Origin: Cytophagales bacterium
Lineage (GTDB): Bacteria; Bacteroidota; Bacteroidia; Cytophagales; Microscillaceae
Direction: 5' to 3'
Length of the DNA: 64,000 nt
Assembly (NCBI GenBank): GCA_004293905.1
Contig: RDZE01000014.1
Location: 186,001-250,000 of the forward strand
The notes beneath the pieces were generated by a model that did not search any database, was not told the DNA's origin, and saw only the letters and a program-made list of their open reading frames with translations. Positions 28,448 through 36,916 of this stretch are shown here, piece after piece (positions within the stretch are counted from its first letter, which is position 1; the number at the start of each line of letters is the position of its first letter). The translations under genes and the position numbers were made by a program.

Positions 28448-28532
28448 TAGAGGGAGAGGGATTCGAACCCCCGGACCTGTGACAGTCTTCGGTTTTCAAG
28501 ACCGACGCAATCGACCACTCTGCCATCCCTCT
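28448..28532 (-). tRNA. tRNA-Ser(UGA)
   Basis: Minus strand, 85 nt. The acceptor stem AGAGGGA/TCCCTCT is a perfect 7 bp with discriminator A. The D arm is GGCAGAGTGGTCGATTGC. The anticodon stem-loop is TCGGT-CTTGAAA-ACCGA with anticodon TGA, and a long variable arm and T loop TTCGAAT follow. CCA is not encoded. It reads UCA serine codons. It has its own consensus promoter and a terminator. Confidence 0.95.
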
Positions 28533-28594
28533 ATTGCGTTTATGTTATTGTTTTAATGATTACAACTAAACTCATTTGCTTAGTTTTGAGTGTG

Positions 28595-28626
28595 CAAATG
28601 TAGTAGCTTTTTTGGTATTTTCCAAA
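28595..28626 (-). promoter_or_regulatory. Consensus promoter of tRNA-Ser
   Basis: On the minus strand, TTTG (28626-28623), a 20-nt spacer and TACATTTG (28602-28595) match TTTG-N20-TAnnTTTG. The box is immediately past the stop of the upstream LRR gene (28628) and about 62 nt before the tRNA 5' end. Confidence 0.7.
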
Positions 28627-28627
28627 T

Positions 28628-30007
28628 TTATATGCTAATAATTTTTGTATTGGGTAGTTTTTTTGCTAACTCGTTTTGTTCGTATTCGTTGAGTCCGTTG
28701 ATTTTGAGGCGTTTAAGATTTTTCATTTCGGTTATTTCATTGCCTAAGGGGAGATTGCTACCCGATATATCAAGTTCTTCTAATTGGTTGAGTAAGATGA
28801 TTTTTTTCAAGGCTTTTTCGGGTTCTTCAAACTGATTGTAAGATAGTTGCAGTATTTTTAGGGTTTTTAGGGTAGAGAGTTCTTCTGCCCATTGGTCGCC
28901 ATTGAGTTTAGTGCCTGAGAGGTTAATGCGGTTTAGGCGTGAAGTATTGAGCATTTTTACAGTTGTCGAAACATCAAGGTCGGGGTTACGGCTGATGTCA
29001 AGGGTTTGTAAATATTTGCATTGGTTAATGCTTGTAGGTAGATTGGTGATTTTATTTCCTTTGATTTTGAGGGTGCGCAAATTGACCATTTTGGCAAAAA
29101 AGTCTTGGGGTAGTTTTTCTATTTGGTTGTTTTCCATGCCCAATTCTTGTAAGTTGGCAAGGGTGGCAACGGGGCTGTAGTCTTGGGTTTCTATTTTTAG
29201 GTTGTTTAGATAAAGTAGTTTTAACTGAGCGAGTTGGCTGATTTCTGCGGGTATATTTTTGAGTGGGTTGCCGCTGAGGTCAAGGCTACGCAATTTTTTG
29301 AGTTTTACAAAAGAGGCAGGAAGTTGTTGTATGCTATTTTCGGTGAGCTTTAGCACTGCTAACGACTCCATTGTACCTATGTTTTGGGGCAATTGATTGA
29401 TGAGGTTTCCTTTGAGGCTAAGTCTTTCTAAGGTTTTCATTTTGAGGAGTACTTCCGAAAATTCTTCTAAGCCACAGAAATCGGCATCTAAACTGGTTAG
29501 TTGTGTGCATTGGCTAAGGGTTTCGGGTAGTTTTGCCATCAATAGCCCGCTGATATTGAGCACTTGTAGGTGGGGCAATTCATACACTACGGTTGGTATT
29601 TCTTTGAGATTGGTTTTTCCGATGTGTAATATTTGTATTTTTTTAAGATTTTTTAGGCTTTCTGGTAGCTCTTCTATGGGGTTATCGCTGAGATTTAGTT
29701 CTTGTAAATTGGTAAATTGTGCTATTTCTTCAGGTAATTTATTGAGCATTTGCTTGCGCAAATTGAGTCGATATACGTTTTGAGGGTTTTTGAGTGCTTC
29801 TTCTATGGAGTTAAATTCGGGTAGCTTGTAGAGGTGAGCAATATTATAAAGCCCATTTTTATCTATTTTGGGTTTATAATCGGGTGTTGCGGTGCTATCT
29901 ATAGTATTATCATCAGATTGTGAAGTTGTATTGCTTTGTTGGCAAGCTACTATGTTTAGCATTACCCAAGAGGCGAGAATGGTGGTTAAAAAATGTATTT
30001 TTTTCAT
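28628..30007 (-). CDS. Leucine-rich-repeat lipoprotein
   Basis: A 459-residue exported protein. The ATG at 30005-30007 gives a lipoprotein signal with lipobox LNIVAC near residue 22, followed by a Ser/Thr/Asn-rich linker. About fourteen leucine-rich repeats of roughly 23 residues follow, of the bacterial L-x-x-L-x-L-x-x-N-x-[IL]-x-x-[LI]-P type (for example LQELNLSDNPIEELP, LRSLDLSGNPLKNIP). It is probably anchored in the outer membrane and mediates protein-protein contact; no enzymatic domain is present. Two upstream in-frame starts (to 30037) are rejected because they precede the signal peptide. A TAACTTTG box (minus strand, 30042-30035) lies about 28 bp upstream. Confidence 0.88.
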   Translation of the reverse strand: MKKIHFLTTILASWVMLNIVACQQSNTTSQSDDNTIDSTATPDYKPKIDKNGLYNIAHLYKLPEFNSIEEALKNPQNVYRLNLRKQMLNKLPEEIAQFTNLQELNLSDNPIEELPESLKNLKKIQILHIGKTNLKEIPTVVYELPHLQVLNISGLLMAKLPETLSQCTQLTSLDADFCGLEEFSEVLLKMKTLERLSLKGNLINQLPQNIGTMESLAVLKLTENSIQQLPASFVKLKKLRSLDLSGNPLKNIPAEISQLAQLKLLYLNNLKIETQDYSPVATLANLQELGMENNQIEKLPQDFFAKMVNLRTLKIKGNKITNLPTSINQCKYLQTLDISRNPDLDVSTTVKMLNTSRLNRINLSGTKLNGDQWAEELSTLKTLKILQLSYNQFEEPEKALKKIILLNQLEELDISGSNLPLGNEITEMKNLKRLKINGLNEYEQNELAKKLPNTKIISI

Positions 30008-30191
30008 AAAATCACTCATGTAATATTTCGAGTACAAAGTTAATGATTTTTCTTGTAATTACAGAGTGTTTGGTCGAAATTATCTTTGAGCGTTTTTAAA
30101 ATAGCATATTTTTTTGCATATATATATTGTTTAAGGCAGTATTGGTTGATGATATAATCGCGGCAAATAAAAGCGTTTTGTTATTATTGTT

Positions 30192-30392
30192 TTATTTTTT
30201 CGGTTTTTCAGGCAAAAAAAGATTGACCAATAGTCCTCCCATCAAGGTACCATAAAGAGTGCTATTGAGGGGTTGTGAGCTGATGGCACAAGTGCCGCTA
30301 TAACAACCCACAAAATACCAATAGGCATAGCCCGAAATTGCACCAATGACGATTCCTGCGCCCAATAATAACCATTTGTATTTGAGTATCAT
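30192..30392 (-). CDS. DUF6132 small membrane protein
   Basis: A 66-residue protein from the ATG at 30390-30392. It has two hydrophobic segments separated by GCYSGTCAISSQPLNSTLYG, the conserved cysteine-containing core of DUF6132 proteins of Bacteroidota, and a basic tail. Function is unknown; the two cysteines, four residues apart, suggest a metal or redox role, but this is inference. It follows pabB after a 57-bp gap on the same strand. About 180 bp of AT-rich DNA between its stop and the LRR gene contains no gene that I can support. Confidence 0.75.
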   Translation of the reverse strand: MILKYKWLLLGAGIVIGAISGYAYWYFVGCYSGTCAISSQPLNSTLYGTLMGGLLVNLFLPEKPKK

Positions 30393-30449
30393 AGTAGTAT
30401 CTATCGTTTTTTTACGATAAATAAAGAACAAAATAGTTTTCCAAAAAAT

Positions 30450-31439
30450 TCATTGAGGAATGGCAAAATAAATTTTATCTATCATTTCTTGGTACTCTTG
30501 TGTGGCATCGCTGTGATAGGTGATGCCGCCGCCGCTTTTGAAAAGAAGTGTTTGGTCAGGTTGTTTTTCGATGAAGCGAATCATCACGGCACTGTCTAAG
30601 GAAATGCCATCGAAATAACCAAAAATACCTGTGTAGTAGCCTCTTTCGTATTGTTCGGTTTGAGTTATGATTTCTACGGTTTTCTTTTTGGGTGCTCCGC
30701 TAATAGAGCCTGCGGGCAATAATTGAAGCAGCAATGTACCGATTTGGGAAGGGTAGTTGGGCGATAGTTCGCCTACTATTTTAGAACTTACCTGTAGGAG
30801 TGTTTTCTGATGGGTGATGATTTTTTCGATGTATCTGAATTTTTCTACCCTCACTTTTTGGGCTACGCGGCTAAGGTCGTTTCTGATGAGGTCTACGATG
30901 GTGTAGTGCTCTGCAATTTCTTTTTCATTTTCTTGTATTTGTTGTAGCGCGTTGGGTAGGCTGGCATCTATAGTGCCTTTCATTGGGTAGGAAGCTATTT
31001 GTTGTTGTTGAATTTGTACGAATATTTCAGGAGAAAAGCACACGAATTGGTCTTTGAAATAGAGTTTGTAGCGGGCTTGGCTGTGCATAAAAATTTCTTG
31101 CAGAGAGGCATTCGTATTGAGTGGTGTAGGTACAGAAAGATTGAGCAGGTAGGTATCGCCGCGTTGTATATGGGACTGTATTTTTTCAAATTTTTGTTGG
31201 TATTCGGCAAAGGGGCGGGGTATTTTTTGGAGTTCAAATTTTTTTTTAGGAGTAAGTTGCCAAGGTAGAAAGTAGTGGTTAGGATTGCAATAATAGGCAA
31301 TATTTTCCTTTTCTATCTCTTTGAGAGGGCAAACAAAAGGTTTTTTCAGCTCGAAATCGAGAACGAAAAAAAAAGGAATGCCTTTTTGTCCATATTCGTT
31401 CATTTGTTGCGCTGCTTGTAGCCCATTGTTCAGAAACAT
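30450..31439 (-). CDS. pabB: Aminodeoxychorismate synthase component I (chorismate-binding enzyme)
   Basis: A 329-residue chorismate-utilising enzyme of the PabB/TrpE/isochorismate-synthase fold. It is compact, as in many Bacteroidota PabB proteins. Conserved motifs are present: RGDTYLLNLS near residue 93, YPMKGTIDA, the core IVDLIRNDLSRVA, LLPAGSISGAPKKKT and YYTGIFGYFDG, then a C-terminal SGGGITYHSDA. It makes 4-amino-4-deoxychorismate for folate synthesis with a PabA amidotransferase. No pabA or pabC is adjacent. It lies 24 bp after the serine hydrolase gene on the same strand. Confidence 0.88.
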   Translation of the reverse strand: MFLNNGLQAAQQMNEYGQKGIPFFFVLDFELKKPFVCPLKEIEKENIAYYCNPNHYFLPWQLTPKKKFELQKIPRPFAEYQQKFEKIQSHIQRGDTYLLNLSVPTPLNTNASLQEIFMHSQARYKLYFKDQFVCFSPEIFVQIQQQQIASYPMKGTIDASLPNALQQIQENEKEIAEHYTIVDLIRNDLSRVAQKVRVEKFRYIEKIITHQKTLLQVSSKIVGELSPNYPSQIGTLLLQLLPAGSISGAPKKKTVEIITQTEQYERGYYTGIFGYFDGISLDSAVMIRFIEKQPDQTLLFKSGGGITYHSDATQEYQEMIDKIYFAIPQ

Positions 31440-31463
31440 AACTTTGCGTGTTTTTTAGCGGAA

Positions 31464-32570
31464 TTAGTTGGCTATAGTAGGCACAAATAGTTGGCTCATT
31501 TGTTCGGCTATGGTTTGAGGGTTAATGTCCATACGGTTGGTAAAGACAACTATGGCATATTTTTTTTGTGTATTGCGCCTTACAAAACTGGTAAAACCTC
31601 TGGTTTCTCCTTTGTGGTACAAAACCCTGCCTTCTGACTGAAAAGATACAAACCAACCAAAACCATAAGGATTTTCGGGGTAGGTGATTTGGTAGGGGTA
31701 GGTGTAGGCATCTAACTGGGTGGTAGCGGTGATGAGTTTTTCGGTATATAGGCTGGCTTCCCAAAGTGCGTATTCTTCTATGGAGGTATAGAGGCAACCA
31801 TCGGCACTGAGCGCGCTTGTGGTACTTTGGTCGGCTTCTTCTACCATATACTTTTCTAAAACACCATTGATGAGGGTATCTTTTTGGGTTACTTGGTAGC
31901 CAAAAGCTCTATGGTTTATTTCATTTTGATAACTATAAAAATGACTTTTTTTCATGCCCACTGGTTTGAGTATTTTTTGCTCTACAAATGCAGCAAAAGG
32001 GGCTTGAGTGATGCGTTCTACTACTTTTCCTAATAATACATAGCCTGTATTGCTGTATAAAAATTGTGAGTTGGGGCTAAAATAGATAGTATCTACTTGG
32101 CATATCAGGTTGAATACTTCATCGTCATTGAGTTGGTAAGTATAATCGGTAGTGAGTGGGTCGTAGTCGTAAGCCCCTGAGGTATGATTGAGCAAATGAC
32201 GAATACTAACAGGTTGATAACTCGTTGGGAGTTCGGGTAGGTAGTTTCTGATGCTATGGTCGTAGTCGAGTTGGTTGTTTTCTTTGAGTATCATGATAGC
32301 CATTGCCGTAAATTGTTTGGTGATAGAGGCTACCCTAAAATTGGTGTTGGGTTTGATGGGTTCTTGGGTTTCAAAATTGGCAACACCGATATTTTTTTGA
32401 TAGATAATTTTGCCTTTGTGTATAATGGCTGTTGATACACCGGGAAGATGGGTTTCGAAGTTGTTTTCGAGGAGGCTATCTATACTTTTTTTCCAATAGG
32501 TATTGGTTTGCGCAAAATTAGAATGAATAGTGTTAAAAAATATAATTGAGATAAAAAAGAGGTTTTTCAT
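31464..32570 (-). CDS. Exported serine hydrolase, beta-lactamase/penicillin-binding type
   Basis: A 368-residue protein with signal peptide (about 1-20). Class C beta-lactamase-like motifs are complete: SxxK as ASITKQF near residue 82, the tyrosine motif YSNTGY near residue 165, and HKGETRG in place of KTG near the C-terminus. Proteins of this group are mostly periplasmic esterases or D-Ala-D-Ala peptidases rather than true beta-lactamases. It precedes pabB by 24 bp and follows a DUF4476 protein by 35 bp; all are on the same strand. Confidence 0.87.
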   Translation of the reverse strand: MKNLFFISIIFFNTIHSNFAQTNTYWKKSIDSLLENNFETHLPGVSTAIIHKGKIIYQKNIGVANFETQEPIKPNTNFRVASITKQFTAMAIMILKENNQLDYDHSIRNYLPELPTSYQPVSIRHLLNHTSGAYDYDPLTTDYTYQLNDDEVFNLICQVDTIYFSPNSQFLYSNTGYVLLGKVVERITQAPFAAFVEQKILKPVGMKKSHFYSYQNEINHRAFGYQVTQKDTLINGVLEKYMVEEADQSTTSALSADGCLYTSIEEYALWEASLYTEKLITATTQLDAYTYPYQITYPENPYGFGWFVSFQSEGRVLYHKGETRGFTSFVRRNTQKKYAIVVFTNRMDINPQTIAEQMSQLFVPTIAN

Positions 32571-32605
32571 GCTTTATAAAACATCATATATCAAAAAAAG
32601 TTCAT

Positions 32606-33100
32606 TCATTGCATACTGATATGGGCGATTAGTGCGGCTTTATTGGGCTCAAAAGTAAGCGTTTCGATGACTATATCAAAATTTTGGCGGTCAGAAATGT
32701 AGTGATATATAAACTTTGCAAACTGTAAGCGGTTGGCTTCCATTTCTAATGCCAATAGGATACTTCGTGCTTGTGTAGCGGTGAGGCACTTGTTTTGAAA
32801 AATAATTTGCAAATCGGATAAGGGTTCTATTTTTTTCATTGCTCGAGTAACCTGTTTTTTTAGTTCGTTCAGTTGCTCCGCTGAAATAGGTTCAGCAATA
32901 AGGCAAGGAAGTTTTTGTTTTTTTGTATTTGTTATTTGTTTAGAATTAAGAGTGTGTTCTATTTGTAATTTTGGAAACAATGCAACACCACTTCGGAAAT
33001 TAGACATATTACGAAGAGAGGTTTGTGTGTTTGTGTTGTCTTTTTCGCAAGAGCACAAGAAAAATAATAACAATGATAGTGTATACAGTAATACTTTCAT
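32606..33100 (-). CDS. DUF4476 lipoprotein
   Basis: A 164-residue exported protein with lipobox FLCSC (Cys18). The C-terminal half, with the order QNKCLTATQARSILLALE, a helix ending AKFIYHYI, DRQNFDIVIETLTFEPNK and a final helix, fits the DUF4476 domain found in many Bacteroidota lipoproteins. Function is unknown. It lies between a terminator (33119-33141) and the serine hydrolase gene. Confidence 0.7.
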   Translation of the reverse strand: MKVLLYTLSLLLFFLCSCEKDNTNTQTSLRNMSNFRSGVALFPKLQIEHTLNSKQITNTKKQKLPCLIAEPISAEQLNELKKQVTRAMKKIEPLSDLQIIFQNKCLTATQARSILLALEMEANRLQFAKFIYHYISDRQNFDIVIETLTFEPNKAALIAHISMQ

Positions 33101-33118
33101 TTTTAGTGATAAATAAGA

Positions 33119-33141
33119 AAAGAGGGAGAAAATCCCTCTTT
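33119..33141. terminator. Intrinsic terminator between two small exported proteins
   Basis: AAAGAGGGA (33119-33127) and TCCCTCTTT (33133-33141) form a perfect 9-bp stem with a 5-nt loop. On the minus strand T-rich sequence (TCTTATTT) follows, ending the 33249-33755 gene. On the plus strand GTTTTTC follows. Confidence 0.65.
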
Positions 33142-33248
33142 GTTTTTCATAGTATTGCGCAAATGATGAGAAAATGATAAATGAAACGATTCAGAACATT
33201 ATAAATAATAAAACAATCTAGTGATGATAATGAAACGAAATCAGTTCT

Positions 33249-33755
33249 TTACTTAGTTTTACTTACCATGTTGTCCCATAGGTTTTGTGCAATTTCTTTA
33301 GTAGAAAGATACAACAAGCAAAAATTTTCGTCTTTGGTTGTTATTTCTTCATCGTATTGTCCTATACGTTCCGATTTGAAACTGTATTTCTTCGTAATAA
33401 AAGGAAGTATAGACAATCGTTGTACTTTTTTATAGTCAAAATATTCGTTTTCTTCCTCTAAAATATAAATGTTTGCAAAGTCTATATCTGCTTGGTTGAG
33501 GTAGTATTTGACTACATCAGTAGGGATTTGGTCTTTATCATAGGTAATACTTGTGATAATGAATTTTTTATTTGTGGCTTCGTACAACCAATAATAAGCC
33601 ACCGTTTCCCCTTGCCAAGTAGTTTTTAGTTTTTCTATGAGTGTTCCCTCTACTATAATTTTTTTCTCATTCATAATCAACTCAAGATTTTGGGCTTGTA
33701 TGTTGGAAAATAAAAGCAGTGAGAAGGCAGATAATAAAAAATATATTTTTTTCAT
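33249..33755 (-). CDS. Exported protein, unknown function
   Basis: A 168-residue protein with a signal peptide (about 1-21, ending IQAQ). The mature part is mixed alpha/beta with a YYWLYEATNKKFIIT segment and many acidic residues; no known domain is recognised. It probably resides in the periplasm. It is divergent from the LytS-type kinase gene and has a TACATTTG box (minus strand, 33788-33781) 25 bp upstream. It is separated from the next minus gene by a terminator, so it is monocistronic. Confidence 0.65.
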   Translation of the reverse strand: MKKIYFLLSAFSLLLFSNIQAQNLELIMNEKKIIVEGTLIEKLKTTWQGETVAYYWLYEATNKKFIITSITYDKDQIPTDVVKYYLNQADIDFANIYILEEENEYFDYKKVQRLSILPFITKKYSFKSERIGQYDEEITTKDENFCLLYLSTKEIAQNLWDNMVSKTK

Positions 33756-33821
33756 TCTATTTCAAACTAAAAATTTATTACAAATGTACGGCTATTGTAT
33801 TTTAGTAGTAGTTTTGTATTT

Positions 33822-36782
33822 ATGAAACGACCTTTTGAATTCATCAAATCATTGTTTTTTTTCACCAACCTACTCTTTTGGGTAGGTGGTATTGGTATGC
33901 TCCGAGCCCAAATCCCTTATATTTTCCCTATCAATACTCCCTATCAGGTTTCTACTTCGGTCATTTATGATATGCTTGCTGACCATTATGGGCAAATTTG
34001 GCTTGGCACTAATCAAGGGCTTTATCGCTTTGATGGCAAACAAGCCTACAAAATCCCTTTTGCTGAAACACGCCAAAATGACATTACTCGCCTCACCGAA
34101 GACTCTCAAAAAAAACTATGGTGTATGAATTTTGCAAAACAAATTTTTTACCTCGAAAGAGATACGTTAAGGCTTTTTCAACCCCTCGAGAATATGAAAC
34201 TGGAGGGAACAATGATAGGGTTTTGCTTTACTGAAAATTATATATGGATAACCACGCCCACTATTTTAGTGGCTTTTGACTACAAAACACTGCAATTAAA
34301 AAAGAAAATTACTACTCTTGCTATTTTTGAACTCATAGGTTGGAAAAATAAATGCTGGGCTTCTACTTATGATGGTGAGTTGCAAGGGTTGGACGAAAAA
34401 GGAAATATAACGATAATAAAAACCAATATAGAACAAGAAAATAAGCTAAATGTAAATGAAAAATTCTTATTTGTAGCACAAAGACGCCAAAACGAACGCT
34501 TAGTAGGACAAATAGAGGCAGAAAACCTACAAAAATGGACAGCACTCCCCCCTATTCAGCTATCAAGAAAATTTTTACTCTACCACATTCTCACTACTGA
34601 TGAAAACGAATATTGGATTTGTACCCAACAAGGTGCGTTTAGATGGAATCCTTTCACAGGCGAAACCAATCCACTATTACTCAATAAACAAGTAACGGAT
34701 ATAATCAAAGACTATCAGGGCAATTATTGGATTAGCACACTCAACGAGGGTTTGTGGTGCATTCCTTCGCTCAATATTGTTTCTTTCCGACCCCCCAATG
34801 ACTCGGAAGATAATACTTTTTTTAAAGAAAATGATAATCTTTTTGGTATGCAACTTCACAACCAAGATATGTGGCTTTCCACAGACGAGGGCAATCTCTA
34901 TAAAATGAATCTTAGCAACCCTAACGATTGGCAATTTGTTGATAAAATAGACAACACAGGTGTAAGAAGAATTGCTATAGATGCACAATACAAAAAAATA
35001 TTGGCAGGAAGTAAAATCATAGATTATGAAAATTTGCAAGACAAACGAAGTAATATCATTGCCAAAGAAATAGCATTGCTTAACTATCAAGGCAAAAGAT
35101 ACGCCCTGTATGCTCATTCTTTTGGGGCTGATTGGATAGCCCTATACAACACAGAGGAGGACATCGCCGAAACATTTCTCTCATTTCCTATCAACCGCCA
35201 AAGGCATACAGTACATAAAATGCCTGCCTACTCCATAAAATCGGGTAGAGCTTATACTGTTTGTATTGACAGCCTACGCCAAAAATATTGGATAGGATAC
35301 GAAGACGCACTTATAGAATACGACTTCGAAGGCAAACAAACCTCACTTACTGACCAAAACAAAAAAAATATAAATGCGCAAAGTCTTGCCATAGACCAGA
35401 AAGGGAGGCTCTATGTAGGAAGTTTCAGCAATGGCGTATTTGTATTCGAGAACCAAAAAGTAGTCAAACACATTTCCGATAAAAATTTACTCAAAAGCAA
35501 CCAAATCAGAAAGGTAACCTACAAATATGAAAAAGTATGGATTGCCACCGATACAGAAATAGGCTATTTAGACCCACAAAATGAAACCTATACCGATATA
35601 TTAGCCAACAATGGACTAAGTGGCAACCTTAAATTCCAAGACTTTCAGCCCACACCCAAAGGCATTTGGGTTGCACTCAAAAAAGAAATTCTTTTTATAC
35701 CACTCCAAACAGCCAAAAACAACCCTATTGCATTGCGAATGCTACCCATTGGCTTCTCAGGAGTACAAACCAAAAACAATGAATGGTCAGAAGAAGTATC
35801 ATTCAACATCAGAACAATTCACTATAAAAACCCCGCAGAAGTAGAAATTTACTACCGATTACTTCCCTTAGAAACACAATGGCGAAGCGAAAAAACCACA
35901 CAAACACAAGTAAGATACCAATACCTACCCGCAGGGGAGTACACCTTTGAAAGCTATACCATAGACAAAACTACAGGATTGAAAAGCATAAAACAAAGTA
36001 TTGTTTTCAACATACCACAGCGTTTTTGGGAAACCTATTGGTTTCTTATTTCCATCAGCCTACTAATTGTTTTAGGTACATGGCTTATTTTACGCTACCA
36101 AATCAGCAGATATATCAACAAGCAAAGACTCACTGAACAACTCCTTCGCTCACAACTCAAAGCCTTGCAAGCACAGATGAACCCTCATTTTCTATACAAC
36201 ATGCTCAACACCGTACAAGGGCTTGTATACACCAACCAAAAAAGAGAAGCAGGAGAACTCTTAGGCGATTTCAGCGACCTCATCAGAAGTACCCTGCAAG
36301 CCTCCGAAAAAGAAGACATCAGTTTAGAGCAAGAAATAGAAAACCTACAAAGGTATCTGCACTTAGAAAAAGCCCGCTTTGGCGATGATTTTCAGTACCA
36401 AATCATCTACAATGAACAAAGCCAACTACTACACCAAGAAATTCCCTCTATGCTCATACAACCCTTCGTAGAAAATGCACTCAAACACGCACTACTGCAC
36501 AAACAAGGAAATAAAAAGCTAAATATTCACTTCGAAATAAAACCGCAAACTATCTCCATACAAATAGAAGACAATGGCATAGGAAGAAAAAAATCGCAGG
36601 AAATACAACAAAGAAATACCCTAAAATCGACAGGCTTTGGCAACTCTGCCATCAAAAAACGAATAGAAATACTTAACCAAATGAAAAAATACAACATCTC
36701 ACTACACATAGAAGACCTTTATGACACCAACCAAATACCATTAGGTACAAAAGTGCTATTAGAAATTAGAAACAACCGTTAG
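33822..36782 (+). CDS. LytS-type sensor histidine kinase with periplasmic beta-propeller
   Basis: A 986-residue inner-membrane sensor. A signal/anchor is followed by a periplasmic propeller of Reg_prop-like blades (about 40-650; for example MLADHYGQIWLGTNQGLYRF and GRLYVGSFSNGVFVFE). A Y_Y_Y-like Ig domain (about 660-730), one TM helix (about 735-755) and a coiled coil follow. The His_kinase domain has LQAQMNPHFLYNMLNTVQG with the phosphorylated His near residue 789, and the HATPase has NALKHAL and EDNGIG. This is the layout of Bacteroidota LytS/hybrid-like sensors, which normally pair with a LytTR response regulator; none is adjacent. The ATG at 33822 is chosen over an upstream TTG. A TAGTTTTG box ends only 5 bp before the ATG. 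Confidence 0.9.
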   Translation: MKRPFEFIKSLFFFTNLLFWVGGIGMLRAQIPYIFPINTPYQVSTSVIYDMLADHYGQIWLGTNQGLYRFDGKQAYKIPFAETRQNDITRLTEDSQKKLWCMNFAKQIFYLERDTLRLFQPLENMKLEGTMIGFCFTENYIWITTPTILVAFDYKTLQLKKKITTLAIFELIGWKNKCWASTYDGELQGLDEKGNITIIKTNIEQENKLNVNEKFLFVAQRRQNERLVGQIEAENLQKWTALPPIQLSRKFLLYHILTTDENEYWICTQQGAFRWNPFTGETNPLLLNKQVTDIIKDYQGNYWISTLNEGLWCIPSLNIVSFRPPNDSEDNTFFKENDNLFGMQLHNQDMWLSTDEGNLYKMNLSNPNDWQFVDKIDNTGVRRIAIDAQYKKILAGSKIIDYENLQDKRSNIIAKEIALLNYQGKRYALYAHSFGADWIALYNTEEDIAETFLSFPINRQRHTVHKMPAYSIKSGRAYTVCIDSLRQKYWIGYEDALIEYDFEGKQTSLTDQNKKNINAQSLAIDQKGRLYVGSFSNGVFVFENQKVVKHISDKNLLKSNQIRKVTYKYEKVWIATDTEIGYLDPQNETYTDILANNGLSGNLKFQDFQPTPKGIWVALKKEILFIPLQTAKNNPIALRMLPIGFSGVQTKNNEWSEEVSFNIRTIHYKNPAEVEIYYRLLPLETQWRSEKTTQTQVRYQYLPAGEYTFESYTIDKTTGLKSIKQSIVFNIPQRFWETYWFLISISLLIVLGTWLILRYQISRYINKQRLTEQLLRSQLKALQAQMNPHFLYNMLNTVQGLVYTNQKREAGELLGDFSDLIRSTLQASEKEDISLEQEIENLQRYLHLEKARFGDDFQYQIIYNEQSQLLHQEIPSMLIQPFVENALKHALLHKQGNKKLNIHFEIKPQTISIQIEDNGIGRKKSQEIQQRNTLKSTGFGNSAIKKRIEILNQMKKYNISLHIEDLYDTNQIPLGTKVLLEIRNNR

Positions 36783-36848
36783 CCTAAGACAATAACAGCC
36801 TGAAAATAATGAAAATAACAAAGATTTTTGGTTTTTTTTTCAAAAAAA

Positions 36849-36879
36849 TTTGTATTGAACAAAAAAAAAACTACTTTCG
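36849..36879 (+). promoter_or_regulatory. Promoter of the SLATT-like/AIM24 unit
   Basis: TTTG (36849-36852), a 19-nt spacer and TACTTTCG (36872-36879) match TTTG-N19/20-TAnnTTTG with one mismatch. It lies 37 bp before the ATG at 36917, separating this unit from the sensor kinase gene upstream. Confidence 0.55.
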
Positions 36880-36916
36880 CAAATAAGACATCACTACAGT
36901 TTAAAACAATAGTAAT

